Positions 21,040-28,737 of a DNA stretch of 64,000 nt are shown here, one piece after another. Position numbers and translations under genes: made by a program. The notes under the pieces were generated by a model, which worked only from the letters and a program-made list of their open reading frames with translations, was not told the origin of the DNA and did not search any database. Each line of letters starts with the position of its first letter. The first letter of the stretch is position 1. Source of the stretch: an uncultured Paracoccaceae bacterium (GTDB taxonomy: Bacteria > Pseudomonadota > Alphaproteobacteria > Rhodobacterales > Rhodobacteraceae); NCBI GenBank assembly GCA_951812305.1, contig CATOSB010000008.1, positions 124,001 through 188,000 of the forward strand. Reading direction: 5' to 3'.

Positions 21040-21405
21040 ATGACCATCACGCCCGAACACTGGCAGACCTTTGCCGCCATGGTTGCCATTCTGGCGCTTT
21101 TGAGCGGGGCCGTGGTCTCGCTCCGGCGTCTGGGCTTTCTGCGTCCGCCCGCCCGGCCCCCCGATGCGCAAGGCGCGGTCTCCGAGCGCCTGGACCGGCA
21201 TGCCGAGCGTCTGGCGCGACTTGAGGGTGCGGTGGCGGGGCTGGCGAGCCGCGAGGATATTCATCACCTGCAGATGGCGATCGAGCAGCAGGCCGGGGCC
21301 GTGCGCGAGATCCGCGCCTTCATGGCGCGCGACGCGGAGGCCGTCGGGCGGCTTGATGCCGCGATCACCCGGATCGAGGATCACCTGATGGGAGAGGGCC
21401 GCTGA
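21040..21405 (+). CDS. DUF2730-like membrane-anchored phage protein
   Basis: 121 aa from ATG 21040. One N-terminal transmembrane helix (WQTFAAMVAILALLSGAVVS) then a long coiled coil (ERLDRHAERLARLEGAVAGL, EIRAFMARDAEAVGRLDAAI). This is the DUF2730 layout found just upstream of gp26/gp27 in Mu-like phages. Function unknown. First gene after box 4; its stop abuts the next start. Confidence 0.75.
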   Translation: MTITPEHWQTFAAMVAILALLSGAVVSLRRLGFLRPPARPPDAQGAVSERLDRHAERLARLEGAVAGLASREDIHHLQMAIEQQAGAVREIRAFMARDAEAVGRLDAAITRIEDHLMGEGR

Positions 21406-21704
21406 TGAGCTATGCCTCCACGCTTGAGGAACACCGCCGCCTGGCCCTGCTCACCCATCTGGCGGCCTGCCTGGATTATGCCTCCAACTCGGAGATCCTG
21501 CTGGATGTTCTGAACGGGCTGAGGATCGCGACCGGGCGCGACCGGCTGGTGGGCACGCTGGCCTGGCTGCGCGAGCAGGATCTGGTCTCGATCGAGGACC
21601 ACGAGGGCTTCCTGCTGGTCGAGGCAACGGCGCGGGGCGTGGATGTGGCCGAAGGCCGCGCCCGGGTGCCGGGCGTGCGCCGCACCGCGCCGAAGGCCCG
21701 GTAA
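21405..21704 (+). CDS. Mu gp26-like winged-helix protein
   Basis: 99 aa. YASNSEILLDVLNGLRIATG, RDRLVGTLAWLREQDLVSIE and GFLLVEATARGVDVAEGRA form helices and a wing typical of the ArsR-like gp26 group, which lies between DUF2730 and gp27 in Mu-like late operons. Probably DNA-binding; role unknown. Confidence 0.8.
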   Translation: MSYASTLEEHRRLALLTHLAACLDYASNSEILLDVLNGLRIATGRDRLVGTLAWLREQDLVSIEDHEGFLLVEATARGVDVAEGRARVPGVRRTAPKAR

Positions 21705-22300
21705 TGCCGTCGCGCAGCAAGATCGATCGGCTGCCCGACGCGCTGAAGACGTGGCTGCGTGCCGAACTCAACGCCCGGGGCTACAGCGATTACGATGGTG
21801 TGACCGCCGCGCTGAACGAGCGGATGGCCGAGGCGGGTCTCGATCTTGTAATCAGCCGGACCGGCCTTGGGCGCTGGAGCCAGGCGCAGAAGAAATACGC
21901 CGATATCCAGCGCGAGGCTGACGGATGGGCGCAGAGCTTCCTGAGTGAAGAGGGCGTGGATGCCGAGGCGCATCGGCACCGGGTGCTGTTTTCGATGTTA
22001 TCCCACCATGCCTTCCTCACCATGGCCAACGGCCTGACCGAGGGGGACGAGAAAGAGGAGCTCGACTTCGACGCCCGTGACCTGCACTTCCTGGGCCGGA
22101 TGCTGAAAGACCTGATGACCTCCTCCGGCATCCGTGAGGCGATCGGCGAGAAGGAGCGTCGGCGCCTGGCGGAGGCCGAGCGCAAGGCCGGCGCAGACCG
22201 GGCGGTGTCCGCCGCGCGCGGGGCCGGGCTCTCCCCGGAGGTCGCCGCCGCGATCCGCGCTGCCGTCGAGGGCGGCGCACAGGCGGAGGGTGCCACATGA
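21704..22300 (+). CDS. Mu gp27-like protein, small terminase candidate (DUF3486)
   Basis: 198 aa. MPSRSKIDRLPDALKTWLRA opens the DUF3486 family; RGYSDYDGVTAALNERM then SRTGLGRWSQAQKKYADIQ complete the conserved HTH region. The C-terminal 100 residues are helical and charged. In Mu-like phages this protein immediately precedes the large terminase and is taken as the small terminase subunit that recognises the phage end. Coupled to terminase by ATGA. Confidence 0.85.
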   Translation: MPSRSKIDRLPDALKTWLRAELNARGYSDYDGVTAALNERMAEAGLDLVISRTGLGRWSQAQKKYADIQREADGWAQSFLSEEGVDAEAHRHRVLFSMLSHHAFLTMANGLTEGDEKEELDFDARDLHFLGRMLKDLMTSSGIREAIGEKERRRLAEAERKAGADRAVSAARGAGLSPEVAAAIRAAVEGGAQAEGAT

Positions 22301-23727
22301 GCAACCGCGATCTACTGCCTTACCAGATTGCCTGGGTGACCGACCCGAACCCGGTGGCGGTGATCGAGAAGTCCCGCCGCATCGGCATCTCCTGGGCCGA
22401 GGCCTATCACGCGGTCATGCATGCCGCCGAGGGCCGCGGCGATATCTATTACCTGTCCTATAGCCGCGATATGACCCGCGGCTTCATCGACGATTGCGCG
22501 GGCTGGGCGAGCGACCTCGGCATCGCCGCCTCGGCCGCCGGTGAGGTGCTGATCAGCGACGAGGGGCGCGATATCCAGGCCTTCCGCATCGTGACGGCAA
22601 AGGGCAAACAGATCCTCGCCATGACCTCCAGCCCGCGGGGGTTTCGCGGCAAGGGCCGTCCGGGCGACGTCGCGGTCATTGACGAGGCCGCCTTCGTCGA
22701 CGATCTCGAGGAGGTTCTGAAAGCCGCGCGCGCCTTCACCACCTGGGGCGGGCGTGTGCGCATCATCTCCACCCATAACGGTGAGGCCTCGCCATTCAAC
22801 ACGCTGGTTCGCGACATCCGCGAGAGGCGTCAGCCCGGAAGCCTGCACCGGGTGACGCTCAGCGACGCGCTCGATCAGGGGCTCTATTCCCGTATCGCCG
22901 CTGTGACCGGGCAGCCCGACACGGGCGCCGCGCAGGCGGCCTGGGAGGCGGCGATCCGCGCGCAATACGGACGCCACGCGGGCGAAGAGCTCGACTGTAT
23001 CCCGTCCGCGGGGGGCGGGGCCTGGATCACATGGGATCTGATCCGCACAGCCGGGCGCGACGCGGCGGGCGATCCCGGCCTGCGCGGCTCCGGTCCGGTC
23101 TATATCGGCGTCGACGTGGCGCGGCGGCGCGATCTCTGGGTGGCGGCGGTGATCGAGGATGCCGGCGACGCGCTCTGGCTGCGCGAGCTGGTGACGCTGC
23201 GCGACGTCTCTTTCTCCGAACAGCGCGCCGAGGTGGCACGCCTGGTGCGTGCCCATCGCCCGCTCAGGATCGCCATCGACCAGACCGGCATGGGCGAGGC
23301 GGTGGTCGAGCAGCTGGCCGAGGATCACGGGGCCTTCACCGTCGAAGGCGTGCTGATGACTGCGCCGCGCCGGCTTGATGTGGCCACGCGGCTCAGAGAG
23401 TCCTTCGAGGACAAACGCATCCGTATCCCCGCCGATGATGCCCTGGCGGCCGACCTGCACAGCGTCCGTGCCGAGCCCGGCACCACCGGCGCGCCGCGGC
23501 TGGTGGCGGATCGCGCGGAGAGCGACGGCCATGCCGACCGGTTCTGGGCGCTGGCGCTCGCGGTCTCGGCCGCCCGCACTGCCATCGGACCCTTCGAGGC
23601 CTGGACCGACGCGCGCCGCCATGCGGCCTGGTCGGCGCCGGGCAATCCGTTCGGCATACCGGAGTATCATGCCGACAGCGATCTCGGCGTCCTGCACTCG
23701 CCGCTGGCCGCCCTGAGGGGCTGGTAG
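22297..23727 (+). CDS. Terminase large subunit (Mu gp28-like)
   Basis: 476 aa. ATPase: Walker A-like IEKSRRIGISWAEA at residues 23-36 and Walker B VAVIDEAA around 125-132, with the coupling TSSPRGFRGKG between. Nuclease: acidic residues in YIGVDVARRRD near residue 270, IDQTGMGEAVVEQL near 330 and SDGHADRFWALALA near the C-terminus, an RNase H-like fold. Packages DNA into proheads, in Mu by headful with host flanks. Adjacent to portal. Confidence 0.92.
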   Translation: MSNRDLLPYQIAWVTDPNPVAVIEKSRRIGISWAEAYHAVMHAAEGRGDIYYLSYSRDMTRGFIDDCAGWASDLGIAASAAGEVLISDEGRDIQAFRIVTAKGKQILAMTSSPRGFRGKGRPGDVAVIDEAAFVDDLEEVLKAARAFTTWGGRVRIISTHNGEASPFNTLVRDIRERRQPGSLHRVTLSDALDQGLYSRIAAVTGQPDTGAAQAAWEAAIRAQYGRHAGEELDCIPSAGGGAWITWDLIRTAGRDAAGDPGLRGSGPVYIGVDVARRRDLWVAAVIEDAGDALWLRELVTLRDVSFSEQRAEVARLVRAHRPLRIAIDQTGMGEAVVEQLAEDHGAFTVEGVLMTAPRRLDVATRLRESFEDKRIRIPADDALAADLHSVRAEPGTTGAPRLVADRAESDGHADRFWALALAVSAARTAIGPFEAWTDARRHAAWSAPGNPFGIPEYHADSDLGVLHSPLAALRGW

Positions 23728-25281
23728 ATGGCGAAGACCGACATCCCCGCCCGCGCCCCGACCGGCGAGATCGCCGCGCCGGAAGTCACCTTGGGCGGCG
23801 GCGGGGCCTGGGACCTCACCGAACGCTATCGCGATTTCGGGATCGGCTCCGATCCGCGCCATTGGCAGGCCGATCCCACCGGTGTCGTCGCCGCCACGGC
23901 AGCACTGGCCGACCCCCATGCCCGCGCCGTCCTCGACCAGCGCCTCGATGCGGTGGTGGCGGCCCCGCTTGAGATCACACCGGGCGGGGCGATGCGCCGG
24001 GACCGGATGGCGGCCGGGGATCTCGAAGAGCAGCTGGGCGCGCTGGAGATCGACCGGATCAGCCGCGAGCTTCTGCACGCCGCCTGGTATGGCTATGCCA
24101 TCGCCGAATGCCTCTGGAAGATCGAGGGCACCGCCGTGCGACTCGCCGATCTCCGCGTGCGCAACCCCGCAAGATTCCGCTGGCACCGTGACGGCACACC
24201 GCGTCTGATTACGCGCAACCGCCCGAGCGGTGTCGTCCTGCCCCCGGCCAAGTTCTGCGTCCTGGTCCAGCCGCGCCAGCATGGCGGGCAGGCGCATGGT
24301 CCCGGTGCCGCCGAATGGTGTGTCTGGCCGGTCTGGCTCAAGCGCCACGTGGTCTCGATGTGGGCGGTCGCGCTCGAACGTTTTGGCACGCCAACGACCT
24401 ATATGACGCTTGGCGGCGATCCCAGCGCTTCCGCAATCGAGAAGGCTCTGGCCCAGCAGGCGGCGCTGGTCGGCGGCGCGGGCCTGGTCCTGAAAGAGGG
24501 CCACAAGATCGAGCTGCTGGAAAGCGGTCGCCGGGCCGGTGGCGATTACGCAGAGTTCGTCAGGGCGATGGACGCGATGATCGCCGATGCGGTGCTGGGC
24601 GAGCGCGCCACCTCCGAGATCGGCCAGTGGCAGGCCACCGCCGAGGCCCATGCCGACGTGCTGCAACGGCTGGTGGCGGCGGATGCGCGCCGCCTCTCGG
24701 CCATGCTGCGCCACTCGGTCGCGACATGGCTGACCGCCTGGAACTTCCCCGGTGCCGCCGTCCCGCATCTGACCCGCAACACCGCCCCGCCCGAAGACCT
24801 CACCGCGCGCGCCGCGCGCGACGTGCAGATCGGCGCCGCCTCCGGCCTCAGGCCGACACACGCCTCTGTCGAGGAGATCTATGGTGGCGAATGGGAACCC
24901 GATCCCCGTCAGGCCACCCCCGCATCGCCCCGCCCGCCAATCGCCGGACCGGGTGCCGGGCCGGGCGCGACCGCCGCACTGGCCGCAGCACTGGCCGCCG
25001 CCCGCGAGCCTCCGGCGCGCGATGCCATCGATGCCGCCGTCGACCGCCTTGTCGGCGAGAGCGGCTGGGAGGCGCTGATGGAACCGGTGATCAAACCGCT
25101 CGGTGCCGCCGTGACGGAAGCCGACACCCCGGACGCGCTCGCCGCGGCACTGGACGCCCCCGATCTCTACGCGGCCATGGACACGAACCCCATGGCCGCA
25201 CGGCTCGCCCGGGCCACCACCTCGGCGCGTCTCTCGGCAGAGGGGGATGACGGGGCCGACAGAAACGATGACGATGGCTGA
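23728..25281 (+). CDS. Portal protein (Mu gp29-like, DUF935)
   Basis: 517 aa starting one base after terminase stop. ALEIDRISRELLHAAWYGYA, IAECLWKIEG, RNPARFRWHRDGTPRLI and KRHVVSMWAVALERFGTPT are the DUF935 portal pattern. WCVWPVWLKRHVVS and ATSEIGQWQATAEAHADVL also fit. The C-terminus is Ala/Pro-rich and variable. Forms the dodecameric vertex ring for DNA entry and tail attachment. Confidence 0.9.
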   Translation: MAKTDIPARAPTGEIAAPEVTLGGGGAWDLTERYRDFGIGSDPRHWQADPTGVVAATAALADPHARAVLDQRLDAVVAAPLEITPGGAMRRDRMAAGDLEEQLGALEIDRISRELLHAAWYGYAIAECLWKIEGTAVRLADLRVRNPARFRWHRDGTPRLITRNRPSGVVLPPAKFCVLVQPRQHGGQAHGPGAAEWCVWPVWLKRHVVSMWAVALERFGTPTTYMTLGGDPSASAIEKALAQQAALVGGAGLVLKEGHKIELLESGRRAGGDYAEFVRAMDAMIADAVLGERATSEIGQWQATAEAHADVLQRLVAADARRLSAMLRHSVATWLTAWNFPGAAVPHLTRNTAPPEDLTARAARDVQIGAASGLRPTHASVEEIYGGEWEPDPRQATPASPRPPIAGPGAGPGATAALAAALAAAREPPARDAIDAAVDRLVGESGWEALMEPVIKPLGAAVTEADTPDALAAALDAPDLYAAMDTNPMAARLARATTSARLSAEGDDGADRNDDDG

Positions 25282-26830
25282 TCCCGCGCCTGTGATCATG
25301 GACGTGCCCCCCGAGGAAGCGATTGAATTCTTCCGCGCCAAGGGCATCCATGTCGGCTACGACTGGCGCGACACCTCCGCAGCCCAGCATGCACGCTCCT
25401 TCACGGTGGCCAAGGTCGCCCGTCTCGACATCCTGACCGATATCCGCGCGGCCATGGACCGGGTGCTGGCGGAAGGCGCCACCTTTGAGAGTTTCCAGGA
25501 CGAGCTGGAGCCGATCCTGCGCGCCAAGGGCTGGTGGGGCCGCAAGACCATGACCGACCCCGCAACCGGCAAGACCCGCGTGGTCCGGATGGGCAGCCCG
25601 CGCCGGCTCAGAACCATCTTCGACACCAATCTGCGCATGGCCACCGCCGCCGGCAAGTGGGCGCAGATCACGCGCCTGGCCGACCGCCGCCCATGGATCC
25701 GATACATCGCCACGCTCGATGACCGCACCCGGCCCCTGCACCGGGTCTGGCACGGCACCATCCTGCGCTGGGACCACCCGTTCTGGCAGACGCATTTCCC
25801 GCCCTGCGGCTGGCATTGCCGCTGCACCGTGCAGACGCTCTCGGATGCCGATCTGGAGCGCTTCGGCCTCACACCCTCGCCCGGCCCGCCTGAAGGGTGG
25901 AACCGCACACGGCCATGGCTCAATCGCCGCACCGGGGAGACTGAGGAGGTGCCTGTCGGTATCGATCCCGGCTTTGCCCACAATCCCGGCACCGTCGATC
26001 CCGTGGCCGGCGCCCGCGATATCCTGAAGGACCGGCTCGCCAAAGCCCCGCCCGCGCTTGCGCGCGCGGCCACCTCCGATGTCACCGAATGGATTGCGCG
26101 TGGGCGCGAGAGGCGCAAGCAGCTTGTCGACGCCACCGGACTGGCGCCGGACCAGACAGGCTTTACCGATCGCCTGCGTGGCCTCGCCGCCCGGGGCCTC
26201 ACAACCGGCCGCGGCGCCGGAACCGTGGCGGCATCCGTCACGCCCCTGCGCGCAGGCGGACAGGACCGGGCCGCCGCCGACGCCATCCATGCCGCCTCGC
26301 TGCGCTTTCCGGCAAACTGGGTGGCGCGCGCCAATGCCAGCCCGCTCAGCGTTGCAGCGGGCGGACAACCGACCGGGGGCAGCTATATCCCCGCCGCCGC
26401 ACGTGGGCCGGTCCGCATCGGTCCCGACCGGCTGACCAAGGCCGATAACACCGCCTGGGCCATCACCTCCCGCGACCCCGGCAACGCCACACATGAATAT
26501 GCCCACCACCTGCAAGCGGCGATGCCGGAGATCGACCGGCTGTTCCAGACCCTCCATATCCGCCGCACAACTCTGCCCGGCGGCAACCGTGAGCCTCGCA
26601 TCCTGCTCAGCCCCTACCGGGTCCCCGGACGGCGAGACCAGTATGTCGATGAGTATTTCGGGCGGGAATACCCAGGCGGCCACGCCGCCGAGGTCATGAC
26701 CCGTGCCTTCCAGATACTCTTCCACAGGCTGCCCGGTCGACGTGGCGTCGATCTCGACAAGCTCGTGCGCGACGACCCGGAAATGCTCGATCTGGTGCTG
26801 GGCCTTCTCTTCCATTACGATCCCCGATGA
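25247..26830 (+). CDS. MuF minor head protein with C-terminal zincin-like domain
   Basis: 527 aa if read from ATG 25247 (520 or 518 from ATG 25268/25274). Residues about 115-200 are the Mu F/SPP1 gp7 domain: RTRPLHRVWHGTILRWDHPF, then HFPPCGWHCRCTV. Residues about 255-370 are a helical linker. Residues about 375-520 are not part of normal gpF: H416-E417-Y-A-H420 (HEYAH) and E482 in GGHAAEVMTRAF about 62 residues later form a plausible zinc metallopeptidase site. MuF domains fused to effector domains are a known theme of polyvalent phage proteins; the peptidase call here is from motif only. Confidence 0.8.
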   Translation: MTGPTETMTMADPAPVIMDVPPEEAIEFFRAKGIHVGYDWRDTSAAQHARSFTVAKVARLDILTDIRAAMDRVLAEGATFESFQDELEPILRAKGWWGRKTMTDPATGKTRVVRMGSPRRLRTIFDTNLRMATAAGKWAQITRLADRRPWIRYIATLDDRTRPLHRVWHGTILRWDHPFWQTHFPPCGWHCRCTVQTLSDADLERFGLTPSPGPPEGWNRTRPWLNRRTGETEEVPVGIDPGFAHNPGTVDPVAGARDILKDRLAKAPPALARAATSDVTEWIARGRERRKQLVDATGLAPDQTGFTDRLRGLAARGLTTGRGAGTVAASVTPLRAGGQDRAAADAIHAASLRFPANWVARANASPLSVAAGGQPTGGSYIPAAARGPVRIGPDRLTKADNTAWAITSRDPGNATHEYAHHLQAAMPEIDRLFQTLHIRRTTLPGGNREPRILLSPYRVPGRRDQYVDEYFGREYPGGHAAEVMTRAFQILFHRLPGRRGVDLDKLVRDDPEMLDLVLGLLFHYDPR

Positions 26831-26849
26831 ACCGCCCGACAGGTGACCC

Positions 26850-27251
26850 ATGGCCATTCACAGGATCAACCTTCCCGACATGCTCTACGGGCGCGAGATG
26901 CGCACCGTGATCTGGGACGACGTGGCAGGCACCGTTGCCGGCACCCATTCAGATGTGCCGGACATGCAACGGGACCTCGCCCTGCCTACGCCGCTGGATT
27001 GCTCCTCCGAAGGCCGTGTGCTCTACCTCCACGATCCGGCCCACGATCCCGCCGACTTCCTCTGGCTGCTCGGGCTCACCTTCAACGGGATACTCTATGA
27101 GCCACTGCGCTCGACCCTGCCGCCCATCTTCGACGGTGTCGACCTCAGCCCCATGGAACCCGCGCCGCGCGCGAGGCGCGACGGCGAAGACAACATTACC
27201 GACCGATACGAAGACGGCTCAATCATCGGCTACGACATGCCCTACAGCTGA
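26850..27251 (+). CDS. Hypothetical protein after MuF (133 aa)
   Basis: 133 aa from ATG 26850, 19 bp after the MuF stop, with AGGTGACCC upstream. Sequence MAIHRINLPDMLYGREMRTV, TPLDCSSEGRVLYLHDPAHD and LWLLGLTFNGILYEPLRS reads as alpha/beta without known motif. Being immediately downstream of a putative effector-bearing MuF gene, a modulator of that domain is possible, but nothing in the sequence proves it. It is the last clear phage gene at the right side. Confidence 0.55.
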   Translation: MAIHRINLPDMLYGREMRTVIWDDVAGTVAGTHSDVPDMQRDLALPTPLDCSSEGRVLYLHDPAHDPADFLWLLGLTFNGILYEPLRSTLPPIFDGVDLSPMEPAPRARRDGEDNITDRYEDGSIIGYDMPYS

Positions 27252-27593
27252 CAGCCGCAGTCCTCTTGCAGGCATCATGCAAGGAGGCTGCAACGGCAGG
27301 ATTGCCGCGCTCGCGCAGGTGTCCGGAAGCCGGAAAAACGCCACCCCTAAAACGCCCGGAAAATCCGGCGAAAAACGACCCCCCGAAAAACACCGTTTCC
27401 AGCGGGTTCGCACCCCCCGAAACGCTCCGATTCTGAAAGACTTATGGCGCGGGCCGAATTCGACGCGGCCATCAGGTCCTCGCCCCACGAGGCGCTCAAA
27501 GCCCTGATCTGCCGGGAAAATTCAATTCTCATCCCACCTCATCCCGAATAGTCCCGGATAGTCCCGCTTCCCAAAGACTTTTGTCACCCCACA
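27252..27593. other. Prophage right-side junction region
   Basis: About 340 bp between the last phage gene and the IS66 fragment. It contains four A-rich repeats of AAAACGCC type (27335-27342, 27349-27356, and variants AAAACGAC 27372-27379 and AAAACACC 27387-27394), a short ORF at 27444 and the tandem GATAGTCCCG-like repeat at about 27547-27566. The repeats may be transposase-binding sites near a phage end; no host duplication can be defined because IS66 sequence follows. Confidence 0.4.
27444..27551 (+). CDS. Short ORF cut at the IS66 junction (35 aa)
   Basis: ATG 27444 opens MARAEFDAAIRSSPHEALKA followed by LICRENSILIPPHPE and a stop. It looks like the N-terminus of a longer protein that lost its 3' part. 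No family recognised. No clear ribosome binding site (CTGAAAGACTT). Confidence 0.3.
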   Translation: MARAEFDAAIRSSPHEALKALICRENSILIPPHPE

Positions 27594-28683
27594 GTTCGTG
27601 GAAGGCGAGCCCCTTGGCGAGGATCGCCATGTATCTGGTGACTATACCCTGGCGAACCAGTTCCGGGAGTTCGGTCTCGCCTTGATCCTGAGCCGCGCAT
27701 CTGAGCTGATTGGCGCTATGAAGCACTGCGCTCATCTCCGTCGCCCAAGGCTCTTTTTCGATCTCTTCGATGGCCTTGAGTTCGCGCAAGTGATGCGCCC
27801 CGCAGAGGGCGTGGGCGTCCACTCCGCTCATATGGGCGTAGTAGGGTTTCCAGTGATCATGAATGATCGTCCCGCCGGTCAGGAAGGTTGGAACAGCACC
27901 GCGTTTGGCGCTGATGCGGTAATGGGTGAAGGCGGTATCGCAGATCGTGTGCAGCCAGTGCAGCTTGCCGGCAACACGAAGTCCGGTCTCGTCCAGATGC
28001 CGAACGCCGCCTTCGGCAAGCCGGGCGAGAATGTGTTCAACCACGACACCCATCTTATTTGCCGCGCCGCGCGTCCAGTTGGTCACGCTGGCCGCGCACA
28101 AGCTGGTGGCCCCAAACAGGTCGCGCATAAGCTGGCAGACCCGATCCTCGGGTATCAGCTGCTGAACATTGCAATAGACCGCCACTGCCCGCATGCGCGT
28201 GCCATATTGCACATGCGCGGCCACGCCATCGGGAAAGCCAGCCGTCGTCGTGGCTCGACAATGGTCGCAACAATAAACCGCCGCCTGATGCTCGGTGACC
28301 TCCAGGCGTGGCGCAGGCAAGTCGAACACCTGACGCTTCTCGATCCCTTTCACCATCTCCGCCGTCAGGGCGCTCTGACAGGCGCTGCAATGCGTCGCCT
28401 CATGCCGTTCGACAAAGTCGGGTGTTGACGTCTGGCGCAGGGTGTCGCCCCGGTGGCCAACTTGGCCGCCACTTTTCTTTCCGGATTTGCCACGCAGGCT
28501 GCGCGGGGCTGGCTTCTTCAGGCCATCACTTGAAGGGGGCTTGCTGCTATTGCTGCTGTTCTTGGCCAACTGTCGGCGCAGGTCCGTGATCTCTTCCGCC
28601 ATGCTCGCCAACGCAGCTTCAAGCTCAGCGATCCGACGCAGAGCCGTGGCGAGAAGTTGTTCAAGGGCGGCAACCTGATCCAT
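27529..28683 (-). pseudogene. Truncated IS66 transposase (TnpC), copy A
   Basis: N-terminal 363 or so residues of the 471-aa transposase (start MDQVAALEQLLATALRRIAE) up to ILAKGLAFHE, then 21 unrelated residues (LWGDKSLWEAGLSGTIRDEV) encoded by flanking DNA before a stop. The C-terminal part of the DDE domain is lost, so it is inactive. Confidence 0.9.
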
Positions 28684-28737
28684 CCCACCACTGATTCAGA
28701 GAAATCAACCCGGCGCCACAGAATTCAGACAAGAAAG
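27594..28737 (-). mobile_element. IS66-family internal fragment (copy A)
   Basis: Identical over about 1.1 kb to the interior of the full-length IS66 copies, but lacking both ends: the left side starts at GTTCGTGG, where the full transposase continues into RQPPLAKSP, and the right side stops at CAGACAAGAAAG, about 85 bp short of the inverted repeat. Copy B begins immediately after. At the one base that distinguishes the copies here (codon in GDY/GDD), A matches copy C, not B. It cannot move on its own. Confidence 0.85.

Noticed and set aside
22312..25347. A 1011-codon minus-strand open frame opposite terminase and portal
   Set aside because: It is antisense to two recognisable genes; GC-rich third positions keep the opposite frame open. 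No family signature and no ribosome binding site.
25091..26857. A 588-codon minus-strand open frame opposite the MuF gene
   Set aside because: Antisense shadow of MuF; Gly/Arg/Ala-rich without recognisable domains.
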